The position numbers and the translations under genes are program-made. From assembly GCA_024305405.1 (NCBI GenBank), contig JAKNDB010000068.1, forward strand, positions 10,153,501 through 10,217,500: DNA of 64,000 nucleotides, in the 5' to 3' direction. Of this stretch, positions 13,945 to 25,131 are shown one piece after another. The notes under the pieces were generated by a model. That model made no database searches and was not told the DNA's origin. It was given only the letters and a program-made list of their open reading frames with translations. The first letter of the stretch is position 1; each line of letters opens with the position of its first letter. The DNA is from Dirofilaria immitis (Eukaryota; Nematoda; Chromadorea; Rhabditida; Onchocercidae).

Positions 13945-14515
13945 GAAATACTTCAATCCCAGTTCCAACCTTAGTGGCCCAGCGGAAGATAACCGCCATG
14001 ATGTGGATAATGGTTGAATTCTTGATGATGCCACGGGAAGTGTCCAAGATATTGATGGTGCTGATGCCATGGACCATTCCAGCCATCATCCCACAAACCA
14101 GACGCTGTCACCGATGCTGTCAACGGAGTTAATAGTAATATTGTGACAAATCTCGACGACACCATCACTGCAATATAGTTTTATTGTCATTTCATCGTCG
14201 AATGATTAAAAAGATTGATCAGATAATTATCGATTAGATGATTAAATTTCAATATGAAAGGATAAGAAATGGAAAAGCTTACTGAATGCTTGTAAAGAGG
14301 CCTTCTGTTTAACGTTTCTATGAGAAAGTTCAGAAAAGTGATGCTTAAATAGCAAACATTGAAGCAGGCTTGGAATATAGGTCGGCAGGAAGAGAAGTTT
14401 TTTAAAAATTTATAGATCATATATTATTTATTTTTGCAACATTTAGAAATCACATATTATTTATTCTTTGTAGCTCATTGTCACATCACAATTCTCTTTT
14501 CCTCATTTTGCGGCT
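13945..14515. repeat. Segmental duplication, unit 1 (His-rich peptide gene plus upstream DNA)
   Basis: About 570 bases nearly identical to 52840-53400 in the same orientation, covering the His-rich peptide gene and some 350 bases upstream of its start. Identity fades abruptly at both edges. On the left, matching resumes at tcaatcccagtt; on the right, the copies part after ttctcttttcctca. Confidence 0.85.
13971..14165 (-). CDS. Secreted His/Trp-rich small peptide, copy 1
   Basis: A small secreted protein of unknown function. The start is the ATG at 14165; a TTGCAG acceptor lies two bases upstream, so the transcript is either trans-spliced or has a 5' UTR intron. The first ~23 residues (VSSRFVTILLLTPLTASVTA) form a signal peptide. 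The mature part is very rich in His, Trp, Gly and Pro (WNGPWHQHHQYLGHFPWHH), which could bind metal or act as an antimicrobial or structural peptide; that is speculation. It has a near-identical paralogue in the same orientation at 52857-53057. Copy 1 ends two residues earlier because an Arg codon (CGA) in copy 2 is a TAA stop here. Nothing in the sequence names the family. Confidence 0.65.
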   Translation of the reverse strand: MVSSRFVTILLLTPLTASVTASGLWDDGWNGPWHQHHQYLGHFPWHHQEFNHYPHHGGYLPLGH

Positions 14516-15349
14516 TGTGGCCTCATTTCATGCTATATAAATTGTTACAGCTCACTTCCACTATGGCATTTCCTTCCATAATTTTTCTTTCTCTTATTAA
14601 ATGAAATGAAATGGTACCTTTAATACTTTTCCACTTTGTAATTCTCATCGCTCTATTCATTAGTAGCATCCGTTATAACTGTAATGCCAGTTTTGAAAAT
14701 TTTTAAATTTCTCGAATGTCTTTTTAATAAGCAAATGCGCTATTTGCCACAATATTATTCTTATCTCTGCTGACAGTATTAAGTTTTAAGCTTTAACTAC
14801 CTATATAAGTTGAGATACGTTTATAAAGCTTTTAGAATAATAATGAATACTAGCTTATATGAAATTAGGAAGAATAGCTAGCTATTGTGGAATTTCTTTT
14901 ATCTTCTTTTTTATTTAGTAGGTTTCTTAGTTATTTATAGCTGATGGTTAGTCACAAGAAATCTAATATTCGCACAATTATAAATAGAACTATGATTTCA
15001 AAATTTTTTTAATCTATCTACACAGTATTGGTTTATCAAAGTTCAGCCAGCTGCTTATAGTTGTTAGCAGTTTAGAAGGCAGATGGGCAGCTAAAATTTT
15101 ATTTTTTTGCAAAAAAATCGGTAGCAATATTGGGTGATAGTATCTGGCTAATGAGACAGTGGTTCATGGCATCATCAATAACTTCATTATTACTTTGACA
15201 ATAACTATCATTTCCAGTAATATGGGACTGGCATTAAACGTTTTATAGTCCTACTATTTTTATTTTTATTCTTATCATTTAATATGAATGTGAAGAGTAA
15301 TATATGATAAAAAGTATTCTTTGATTACCGAGATTATTTATATATATAT

Positions 15350-15640
15350 GCTATAAATATTCTTCCATATTACTATTCCACAGTTGCAGTCTTTATCATT
15401 CGAAAAGGGAAGAAAGAAAGTAGAAGTCTTCTTCTTACATTCCCGGATAAATTTATATATATATATATATGTCTGTGTGTGTGTGTGTGTGTGTATGTGT
15501 GTGTGTGTCAGTCATACAATTGCAATATCATTCAAATTCTCAGCAGCATACTATAAACGATCGTTAAATTGATACAACAAGAAAGATGAACTTAGTTAAG
15601 AAGCGGCTGACAGCAAAGTTTGAATTTTTCAATTGTTGGT
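15350..15640 (+). repeat. GT-microsatellite module, copy 1 (inverted match at 52140-52450)
   Basis: The 85 or so bases to the right of the GT tract (from cagtcataca to agatgaactta, about 15507-15596) match the reverse complement of 52180-52268 with very few differences. The left flank (tttatcatt...gaagtcttcttcttacattc) matches more weakly. The module is inverted relative to its partner, although the His-rich unit beside it is not. Confidence 0.8.
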
Positions 15641-15810
15641 CCAATAGCAATTTACATTGCAACCGAATGAAAAATGTGTATTTGGGGAGGAGAGCAGAGA
15701 CGGGAAAGAATGATAGAAATAATATCATTGATGAGGCAGACGAATAAAATATATATCCTAGGTATTGGAAAATATATAAAAATGCAAATTAATGTTCTCA
15801 TTGCTCTGTG

Positions 15811-15913
15811 AATGTGTGTGTGTGCATATATTATTTTTGTGTGTGTGTATGTGTGTGTATGTGTATATATATGTGTGTGTATGTGCGTATGTGTATGTGT
15901 GTTCCTGTGTATG
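15811..15913. repeat. Interrupted GT/AT microsatellite
   Basis: A mixed TG/TA tract of about 100 bases with interruptions. Its flanks do not match the 15.4 or 52.3 kb modules in any obvious way. Confidence 0.85.
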
Positions 15914-16164
15914 TGAATTTTGTCTGAATAATTCCTCTAATTTTCGCTTGAAATTTAAGGTGCGCAAATCTTTCTGAGGATATCGTTTTATTTGGCGGAT
16001 GCTCTGATGCAGCTCTGGAAGTTACTCTTCTGAGATGGCAATCAGACAATAGAAACGTGGTCGATATGTTTCACTTGACTTGTGATTAGACTCCATTCTA
16101 AAATTGTAATATGTCACTATACTACAACATCGATTTGCAGGAAGTAAACATTAATGAATGTACT

Positions 16165-17415
16165 GGGAAAAGTAGTCGTGATATTTGATGTAAATGGATT
16201 TTGATTGATTTAGAAGCGTTTTACATGGTAATATGTGAGAAACAATTCAGATGATCATGATAAATCACCTGACCAGAATGTGGACTGCCAAGTGATTGCT
16301 CATTACGGTATGTTTTTAATGACCATTTTTCTTTTTTTGGAATTTGAAAATTTCAAATTCTTGAATGGTTGTTTCCAGTGTAATGATTCTTACATGGAAA
16401 GATTTTCTCGTATTGAGCTGTTGTTGTTTTTTTCAAACTAGAACTAAGGAATGATTCCGGAAAGTATGCTATTTAAATGGTATATCAAGAATTGTCTTAT
16501 TGCTATGAACCAGTGGTATCATTTTAGTCTACACACAAAAATATCTTATTCATGAAACTGTTTTAATTCATTTTTATAAATTCTCACAACCTGTATTTTA
16601 GAAACGAAGTTGTGGAATCAGTATTTTTGCTTGTTTGGCGTTTTAATGATTTGTCACTGTTTCTCTTTGAATTTCAATAACTATACGATGGTTTTAAAGC
16701 ATGAGTGGTTTTAAAGATAGCGTTTCTGTTGAGGAAGGCAACAAAATTATGAGCACTTATTGTCGAGGACACTGCCTCAATAAATTAATGCTGGATGCTA
16801 TGATTATTTGACATTTATTTGTGTATGCAAAAGACATTTATTTGTGTATGCCTGTTGCGCTATGTACTGATCCAGATACTTTCGAATTCGATGCAAAAAA
16901 CGAAAAGTCGCAAGAATTGATTGCATGTTTCTGTTAGATTGAAGGTATCTTTATCAAACCATTTGCAAGTCAGCGCATATTAAATGAAAAATTTTACGGT
17001 TTTTAAGATCTTCAGAATTTTGTAATATGCAGTTTAGTGTGGATGAAAGTCGTAGATGTCGATTATTGATTGTTCTGGGTGGTGATATTTTATGAACAAA
17101 GTGAAGTGGTTTTTAATTGTTCTAGTCGGTAATGGTTTACAAATAAAATGAGATGAACCTACTCCAGGTAAATTCTTGCAACTATGAACTAAAAAAATCC
17201 GAATTGCGAATGTGTTGCTTTCGAAGATTCGATTGATACCATGAAAGATGTGTAGCTGATGTAATTGCCGATATAAATGGATGTTGTTATGGCATCCAGT
17301 CTATTAAATGCATTCCTTAAAAGTCATAGAAATAAGAAGATGTTTTCTTTTAAGAGATTAGAAAATTTTGAACCTGTGAATATATATTCAAAATTGCCTT
17401 TAATGTCGTTTTACT
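16165..17415 (+). pseudogene. Decayed HDHD1/GS1-like HAD phosphatase relic
   Basis: Fragments of all three exons of the phosphatase family found next door, in the right order but riddled with stops and shifts. Exon 1 relic near 16173-16210 reads VVIFDVNGF and then a stop, against HIIFDLDGLL in the intact copy; the second catalytic Asp has become Asn. Exon 2 relic at about 16700-16940 contains DSVSVEEGNKIMSTY and TFEFDAKNEKSQELI, close to TFEFDAKMKNQKEL in copy A. Exon 3 relic at about 17160-17410 contains NCECVAFEDSID and RLENFEPV. A 19-bp unit is tandemly repeated inside exon 2 at 16810-16851. Unlike the other frame breaks in this window, the damage is too dense to be sequencing error. Confidence 0.8.
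16810..16851. repeat. Two-copy tandem repeat, 23-bp period
   Basis: The unit gacatttatttgtgtatgc occurs twice, separated by aaaa, inside the exon 2 relic of the decayed phosphatase. Confidence 0.85.
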
Positions 17416-17673
17416 GATCTATTTTTTTCTCCAAGAATCATAATCTTCCGTTTTTAAATCAGTGTAATTGATCCATTTGTTATTTTTCGCTTGTATGCAA
17501 TTTTACTAGAGATATTAGAAACAAGATCATCCTCCACTTAGATAATATTTAATTAGTCATAATAAAATGGTTCCTATGATATCAAAAATTGTGTTCTTTT
17601 TATATCATAATATTATTACTAAATTTCTGTTTCATTTCTCGATAATATTTCGATAAATGATATAAACTCAATA

Positions 17674-17724
17674 CTTCATAATATGATTTTTTCTGTTTGC
17701 TTCATAATATGATTTTTTCTGTTT
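17674..17724. repeat. Two-copy tandem repeat, 26-bp period
   Basis: The string ttcataatatgatttttt and the following ctgtttg occur twice in a row with one c between the copies, in the intergenic DNA before HAD copy A. Confidence 0.85.
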
Positions 17725-17989
17725 GAAATGAGTGTTCTAATCAATCTAAATCTTTTTATCACGTTGGTAATCCAAAAATTAGTTTTTATCACGATTATCT
17801 TTCAAAGTTGTTATTGCATTATTAACAGGAATCTGATTGTCATATATAAGATTTCTGAATTAAAATTTTGGATTATCAACTTTTTAGACTTAGATTAATA
17901 TATGTTTTACATACATTTCATTTCTATCCGGTTGAACTTTATTATAATATAATTATAACTTTGTCCTTAAATTGAATTTTTAGGTAAAA

Positions 17990-19018
17990 ATGAATGTTTT
18001 GGATATACAAATTACTCATATAATATTTGACTTAGATGGACTACTGCTTGATTCAGAAACAATTTATACCAAAGCCAATACAGAAATGATGAAATTGTAT
18101 GGTAGAGAATACACGATGGAATTAAAGGCAAAGACAACTGGTATGAAAATGGATGATGCAATTCAGACAATGCTTGAACACGTATATCTTTAACTTTCTA
18201 TTATCACTGTTGATTTAAATTATAAGTCTGGACAATTTGAAATTCATTTCGCATACTTAATTCAAATCACAATGAATTTTCTTATTTTCTTGTTATTAGT
18301 ATTTATTGCGAAAGCGACGGTAATGAATAAGCTCATTCAATTTTGCTGCTTGAGTTGCAAATTGTGGCTTTCAGGAAAACTTGATTGATATAACAAATGT
18401 GGAGGAATATAGAGCGAAATATTTAGATTTGTTGGGCAAATATCTTCCTGAAAGTCGCTTATTGCCTGGCGCTATGCAACTGGTAAAACATTTCATGAAG
18501 CATAAAATTCCGTTAGCAATATGCAGTGGATCCAATACTTTTGAATTTGATGCCAAAATGAAGAATCAAAAAGAATTATCTGATCTCATTCCTCTTCACG
18601 TAATTGTTTTAAGGATTTTCCTAATTTCGAAATTATTTTCGATACAATTTTTTCTTAAAATTTTAATAAATTTGTATTACCAGGAGATATTTCATGCTGA
18701 TGTAGTGAACATTATATGCTTTTATAGGTCCTAACCGGAGATGATCCGCATATTAAGAAAGGAAAGCCAGAACCAGATGGGTTTTTAGAGACAATGCGAC
18801 GGTTTTCATTAAAACCAAAAAGTGCCGCTCACGTTTTAGTGTTTGAAGATTCAATAAATGGTGTTTGTGCTGCATTAGCGGCTGGAATGCATGTTGTGAT
18901 GGTACCAGATTTACGTTATTCAACTCCTTGCGGAACATATAAAGATAAAATAACGTTGATATTGAATAGCTTGGAAGAATTTAAACCAGAAATGTTGGGT
19001 TTACCACGTTACGATTAA
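17990..19018 (+). CDS. HAD-family phosphatase, HDHD1/GS1-like (probable pseudouridine-5'-phosphatase), copy A
   Basis: HAD-superfamily hydrolase of the HDHD1/PUDP (GS1) type, whose human member dephosphorylates pseudouridine 5'-monophosphate. Three exons (17990-18181, 18375-18599, 18728-19018) join in phase to give 235 residues, the normal family length. Motif I is IIFDLDGLLLDSE (residues ~10-22, nucleophile and acid-base Asp), motif II CSGSNTFEF (~107), motif III KKGKPEPDGF (~148), motif IV VLVFEDSINGV (~171). The cap region lies between motifs I and II. Intron positions and the 225-base second exon are the same in copies B and C, so all three derive from one ancestor. This is the only copy here with a fully open frame. 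The exact substrate is inferred from family. Confidence 0.9.
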
Positions 19019-20109
19019 ATTTACGCGCTGTTTTATGGTATTTTAGTGACATTTTTATAAAGATTACTCCCACTTCAGCGCTATGTATTATCCATTGTAG
19101 GCAGGTCCTTTTTTTTTATTTATAACTATAGGTGCGGAATTATCGTTAAGGAAGTGGATTCTGTGTAAGTTATCTGTTAATTAGTCTTTATTCATTTCGT
19201 AATTTGAAGATCTGTTATATTTTAGTCATAGGTTTCGTGTTTGCTAGATATGAATTAGTCGAAATCAATGGGATTCGTCAAGCTGTTCAAATCATTAAAA
19301 AATTTAGAAGTAAAATTTTTAAAATTTTTAATAGCTCGAGTATTATATTTTGAATTTTATATTTCAATATATTTCGATTTTTCAAGTAAAAAAATTTTTT
19401 TGCATATGCTAGTGTAGTTGCAAACATAACGGAATAATGCAAATAGTTGCAGATTGATTGACAGTCGCCATTAGCAGTCCTAACTCGTTTGTTATATGAG
19501 TATATTAGAGTCTTATGGCATTTTATGATAGTAATTATATGGGGATGGGCAAATAATTGTGTCACGTTCATTTGATAGTGTCATCATGGATAAGTTCTGA
19601 TCGTGGAAATTATGTAATATTAAAGTAATTCAGGATTTTTATGATATTTTTTCAGAGAAAGTTCACATCATGAATTTGATTTTGCATAGAAATATATTCT
19701 TCTATTTTGTAGCAAAAATGGCATGACAAATCAGGATAAAAGCAAAAAGATATTTTTCGTTGTTGAATTATAGTGCGATGATATGTTTGGTTTCAAAAGG
19801 TAATTCATTTGGAAGCAACTTGATTTTAAAATATAATTGCGTCGAAAAAACTATACTAGCAAACATTGAATCAGCGAGAGCCAAAACAAAGAGAATGAAA
19901 TGAAGATGTTTAGCTTGCTAGTACCTCTCTCAACATATATGTTTTAAATTTAGCTAAGAGTGTAAGTTAGCGTTAGAGGAAAGCTAGCATACCACATCAA
20001 TTAACATTTTGTGCTGCAGTCGTAGCTAGAGTTAGAACTCCGGACACGATATAGCTGATACCTTGTTGGTGCAAACTTTATAATCTTTATTTTCCGATTT
20101 CTAATAAAA
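19019..20109. other. Intergenic between HAD copies A and B
   Basis: No gene seen. From about 19850 to 20000 the sequence repeats ctagc/gctag-type words (ctagcaaaca, agcttgctag, gctagcatac), which may be promoter elements of copy B. Confidence 0.45.
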
Positions 20110-22444
20110 ATGAGTGCTTCGGAATCGAACAACGAACTATGTGATGTAAGTTTAAAATGTTCAGTTTTAGAGTCTGTTGATTTTCGTCTATTTTGTTCAA
20201 CTAAAAATGAGAGGTTTTGTAGTTTGAAATGGATTTTTAACCTTTCCTTGATTAGTAATGTAGCAGCAGTCATTTTTTCTGTCATATTTTTGTTCCGCAA
20301 AGATGAATCTTAAGAAGTGACTAATACGTTACTTACGGTGGTGATGTTTTGTCATTTCAAAACTTTTTAAAGGTTTTTGAATTGTATTTTTTTAAACAAA
20401 GCTTGCTTATGAAACATAAGATTTCTAATTTAATCATTTTTCTTGATCATTATTTTACTTGTCTGATGACGTTTAACTTAACTGCATTGTCTCCTCTTTT
20501 TCTTTTGAAAAAACTGATGTTACTCCTCTGAATTAAAATATTGCACATTTAGTTGCAACATAAAGGTTTTCAATGAGGTTACATTTTTGTCTTCCATGCT
20601 GACATTTTGATGTTTCTGATATCTTGCATCAGCAATTTAAATCTTTGGCATGTGGTATTTAACAAACATGCGAACTGTTAATATTTTGACTTATCGTTAA
20701 GAATTAAAAATTAAAAGTTGAAAATTTGAATAAAATATGAATGGATAAAAATACAAAGGTTTTTCTTTTTAACAGTTTTTCATAATTGAGCTTGGTGAAG
20801 TTGGTATGTATGAGTAATGCTCCTATAATAAAAGTTGAATTTTAATGAAGATAAAGGATTGGAAGTTTTTAATGAAGCGGGGCTATACAGGAACAAAATA
20901 CAGCTCATTGTTAAACGATATTAAGGATTAATGGCGCTTCAGATCGCTTTCTGTTTCAGATGACTGTTATAAAATCAATGTTGAATATAACACATGTGAT
21001 TTTTGATTTGGATGGTTTATTGATCAATACTGAAATAGTATTCTCACAAGTGAATCAGTGTTTATTGTCGAAATATGGTAAAAATTCACTTCACATTTGA
21101 GAGGTTTGGTGACAGGAATGCCGAAGAAAGCTGCTGTTGCACATATACTCGAACATGTTTGTTTTCATATGTTTTTATTTATCGCAGTCCAGTATTCCAA
21201 GCGTTCGGGGCATTTATACTGCAAGCTACAGTTCGGTAATGCTATCGCATTCGTTTTATGTCCGCCCTCGAATGATTACAAATTCAGGCGTTTATATCCT
21301 AATCCCATGCTAAGAACTTGGTTTATTCCATCGTAGAATTTGACTTAATTATTCGAGAAACTCGTATACTATTAACGAGCTACACTGTCGAGATTATTAA
21401 AGAAGTTTTGATTTGATGTTTTATCTGCATTACTCTGTTATTTATTTGGTAAGATAAGAGCTAATTTCATGACTAATTGTTTACTTAAAAGTTTGCGTAT
21501 ATGTTTCGTAATCAAAGCTTGTTTCTAGGAAAGACTATCTGAAAAAATTGATGTGGATGAATATTGTAAAAAATATGATGAAATGGCTGAAGAAATGTTA
21601 CCAAAATGCTCATTAATGCCTGGCGTGATGAAGCTTGTGCGACATTTGAAAGCTCACAGTATACCTATGGCTATATGTACTGGTGCGACCAAGAAGGAAT
21701 TTGAGCTTAAAACTCGGTGTCATAAGGAACTACTTGATTTGATATCTTTGAGGGTGAGCTTTTATCAACAATATTACTTGTCATTTTATTATGGATAATA
21801 AAATTTGAGATTTAAAAACGTTTTTTTTTATGTCATTACATTATGATATACATTGTAGGAAATTGAAAAATTTTCCTTCTATACCTTCATTGATAGCAAA
21901 AATACTATCAAAAAATGAGAGACCATTAAAGCTGAAAACTTATTGCATCAATTGCATATCTAAAGTTGAATCCTGAATTTAGTCTTCTCTTCTTTTGGAA
22001 ATAATAGATCTAGAATTGTATTTTTAAGTTAAAGAATAGAGACCTTGTGTTTAGTTTGAAAGTAAGCATTTTTGGAAGTAATTTCAAATCAAAAAACAAA
22101 TTCCAAAATTTCATTACAAAAATTCGCAGACATTTCAGGTTTTATCAGGTGATGATCCTGCTGTCAAACGTGGGAAACCGGCTCCAGATCCTTTTCTAGT
22201 AACGATGGAAAGGTTCAAGCAAAAACCTGAAAAGGCTGAAAATGTTCTCGTTTTCGAAGATGCTACAAATGGAGTATATGCAGCAATAGCAGCTGGTATG
22301 CACGTTGTTATGGTACCAGATTTAACTTACATGAAGATTCCAGAAGAATTGCAAAACAAAATAAATTTGATACTTAGAAGCTTGGAAGATTTTAAGCCAG
22401 AAAGTGTGGGATTGCCGCCATATGTTGCAGATAGTAGTGAATAA
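20110..22444 (+). CDS. HAD-family phosphatase, HDHD1/GS1-like, copy B (one frame break)
   Basis: Paralogue of copy A. The exon at 20960-21156 starts directly after a TTTCAG acceptor with ATG and carries motif I, VIFDLDGLLINTE. A likely extra first exon at 20110-20145 (MSASESNNELCD, ending at GTAAGT) joins it in phase; otherwise the ATG at 20960 is trans-spliced. Exon 2 (21529-21753, again 225 bases) carries motif II PMAICTGATKKEF; exon 3 (22139-22444) carries VKRGKPAPDPF and VLVFEDATNGV. Exon 1 loses frame by one base at 21080-21086 (aaaaattc): after KYGKN the family sequence resumes in the next frame as LRGLVTGMPKKAAVAHILEH. The rest is fully conserved, so this may be a sequencing error and not a dead gene. 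Conservation with copy A argues for retained function. Confidence 0.8.
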
Positions 22445-23194
22445 CTTAGTAGTTACTTTTAGTCGCTGCTTTTTCCGTAGGCTTTTTCGTAGAACTTCAC
22501 AAATTACTAATAGTTTATATGATGAGCTGCTATGCTTATTGCAATGCATTTTTCTACAATTTGTAGAGATATGATGTTGGATGTTGAAAGTATCAATACA
22601 GTAATGTCGAAACTACTTTCATAGACTTTTTGGAATTTAATTTTTCAAATTAATCTTTCTGGAAAAAGCACCATTACTAATTTAATTTTCTTTTTATTGT
22701 ACTAATAGTTATGTTTAGCCCAATCTATAATGTCTATATCATGTATACCGTAAATTATTCAACCTTTAATAAAGCCGTTATTTCCGTTTCGTTGTTATTA
22801 GCTAAGCATCGTCAATACGATCCATTTATATTAATCATCTCATCAAACTACTATTTATTAGATAAGAGAATTTTCTATAATATTTATCAATCAATTTTAT
22901 ATTCCTTTTTTCTTTTTTTGTCTAGAAATTGGTTTCTAATTAAGAAATTGAGGAATGCGGGAATATGTGATAAGAAGAGAAGACCTAATTCTTGATAGCG
23001 CTTGATTTAAGTTTTACATCTTCGTCGTATTTTCTGTTTCTTTTTACAATTTTGGGATTGCTTAGCTTATACGTACTCATTTTTCAGAGGAGTCAAAAAT
23101 AGTGAAATAATTATAACCAATCAATGTTTGGTTGAAGTTATCACTCAGCCCTTAAATGATTTAATTTCCTCGAACTGTTGTGAATGTTGCATTG
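22445..23194. other. Intergenic / 5' region of ADAT2
   Basis: About 750 bases between HAD copy B and the ADAT2 start. A TTTTTCAG acceptor at about 23080-23087 may mark the trans-splice site of the next gene. A 94-codon hydrophobic AT-rich reading frame at 22711-22995 has no recognisable features and is probably chance. Confidence 0.5.
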
Positions 23195-23769
23195 ATGTCA
23201 TTGAAGAAAGAACTTAACGAAGAAGAAATCCATTTTTAAATCGAGCTTTTGAAATAGCTATTGATGCTGTTCTTAATAATGAAGTACCTGTTGGCTGTGT
23301 TTTCGTTTTTGAAGGTCAAGAAGTGGCCTTTGGACGGAATGAAGTAAATCGTACGAAGAACCCCATCTACCATGCGGAAATGGTTGCCCTTGAAATGATG
23401 AAACGGTGGTGCATGAATAACAGACGTGATTTGGAAGATATAATGCGTTGCACGACGCTATACGTTACACTTGAACCATGTATCATGTGTGCATCGGCGC
23501 TGTATCATTTGCGGTTGAAAAAGATTTTATACGGTGCAACGAATGAACGTTTCGGTGGTTTACTTAGTATTGGAACAAGAGAGAAATACGGTGCTGAGCA
23601 TTTCATCGAAATTATGCCGAATCTCAACGTTAACCGAACTGTGAAGTTGTTAAAAGAATTTTATGAGAAGCAGAATCCATTCTGTCCAGAAGAGAAGCGG
23701 AAAATAAAGAAATTGAAGAAGTCGGAAAATGAAAATGGCGATTCTGATGATGTAATTCTGAATGTTTGA
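23195..23769 (+). CDS. ADAT2: tRNA adenosine deaminase catalytic subunit, ADAT2/Tad2-like
   Basis: Catalytic subunit of the heterodimer (with ADAT3) that converts adenosine to inosine at the wobble position of tRNAs. It is a zinc-dependent deaminase of the cytidine deaminase fold. The motifs are clear: EVPVGCVFVF and GRNEVNRTKN at the N-terminal side, the zinc and proton-shuttle motif HAEM, and the second zinc motif EPCIMC, followed by ERFGG. A Lys-rich tail follows. With start ATG at 23195 the length is about 192 residues, very close to human ADAT2. The gene has no intron. One base is missing in a T5 run at 23233-23237: the start region MSLKKELNEEEIHF then continues in the next frame as LNRAFEIAIDAV. 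Downstream of that point the frame is open to the TGA at 23767-23769. Confidence 0.9.
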
Positions 23770-25131
23770 TCTTCGATTGACATCATTTCAATAAATATCC
23801 ATTTATTTTTATGTTGTCGTTGCTCATAATTTATTTTTTGTAGTTATAAGATCATTTATTGCCATCAATCAGTTCAAGACAGTCTTTTAGCTTCAAAGTC
23901 AGTATCAGCTTTGATTTGCAGCAAAATTTCTGATAATTTTGTTATTTAATTCTAATAATATTGTGCTTTTACCCAGATCTTCTAAATTATTAAATTATAA
24001 GTTGGTAGGCATGTGATTTCGATTCATGCTATGATTACGTAAATAAATAATTTCGAATTTTTTATGACATTTTAACTTCTGTTATTGCTGTTCATATTGC
24101 TCATTGATTAGCTAAATAGGAATGCTGCGAAATTATTTATTATTTATTTACTTATTATTTATTTTATGTAATTATTTTATTTACTTATTCAACTGGTAGA
24201 TTGTTCAGTGTTAGTTCTTAAAACAAACTTCTATTTCTTGCACAGTTTTCCATTATGCATTTTGTTGTGACTAAAGAATTCATTGCATCTGTTAGTTATT
24301 TACTTTGAATTGTTAAAAATGGATCTTTATTAATAAAAATTGAAAGTAATACTCTAAGATTGTTTGGAATTGGAAAAAGGCATAAGATGATTTTGACAAA
24401 TACTTCGAATCAGAAAACATACTTTCTATAAAGAAATACGTGAAAATCAAGCAATTTATAAAATACTTTGAATCATCGGTCAATCATCCAATACACATTG
24501 CTTCTGATTACAGTGCTTCTTCCACTTTTGTTTGGTCCACCGCCAGCCAATATTTTGTTACATTAGTTTTATTATCAATCACTAGTTTTATTATCATTAC
24601 CGTTATTCTTACAGACGTTTTTTCAAGCTCTGTTTGTTCACTGTTTTGATTCATTTTGGCAACTTCTTTGAATTTTTAAGTTATTTATTCCTTTCAAGAA
24701 TATAGCTCACAGTTCGAAAGAATATTAACAAGCGGTCATTACTGATAATTCATAACCATACCAAACTATCCTTATAGCAGGTTTCATGTAAATTAACAGT
24801 GATATTTCTATGTGTAATTAGGTTGAAGCATAGATAATAACTACTTTGTCTGTTGCACAGATACTATTTCTAATCGCAACATAACATTGAACATCGATTG
24901 ATTCATTGGTGGTTTCTGGTATTCAATCAGACCGATATTGCTGTGTCACTGATTCCCTCTTTCTGATTCATTCATTTATGTCATGAAACTGTGGTAATGG
25001 AAAAATCTAGTGATCCAAAGTGAAAGATGCATGAGTAGATATATATTTGGGGATACATATTTTCCCGATAATTTTTTAAAATGCTTCTTTGCGAAGTTAA
25101 CATTGTTGTTTAGATTTCAGAGACTTTCACT
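23770..25131. other. Intergenic between ADAT2 and RABX-5
   Basis: No gene I can support. A 69-codon frame at 24440-24649 has a hydrophobic C-terminal half but no splice or start context. The AT-rich word ttatttattatttattta recurs near 24137-24185. A TTTCAG acceptor at about 25115-25120 precedes the next start. Confidence 0.5.

Larger units (their letters stand above)
14516..16164. other. Intergenic with microsatellites and part of an inverted duplication
   Basis: No gene seen. It carries a TA tract (15453-15470), a GT tract (15475-15509), a second mixed GT/AT tract (about 15811-15913), and unique flanks at about 15350-15640 that reappear inverted at about 52140-52450. Reading frames through the GT tracts only encode Val-Cys repeats. 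Confidence 0.6.

Noticed and set aside
15384..15977. Frames encoding long Val-Cys or Tyr-Thr-His repeats
   Set aside because: Translations of GT/CA microsatellites; every frame of such repeats stays open. The shared C-terminal peptide at 15.5 and 52.2 kb reflects the duplicated flank, not proven coding.
22711..22995. 94-codon hydrophobic plus-strand frame
   Set aside because: AT-rich composition alone gives Ile/Tyr/Phe-rich frames; no splice, start or homology evidence.
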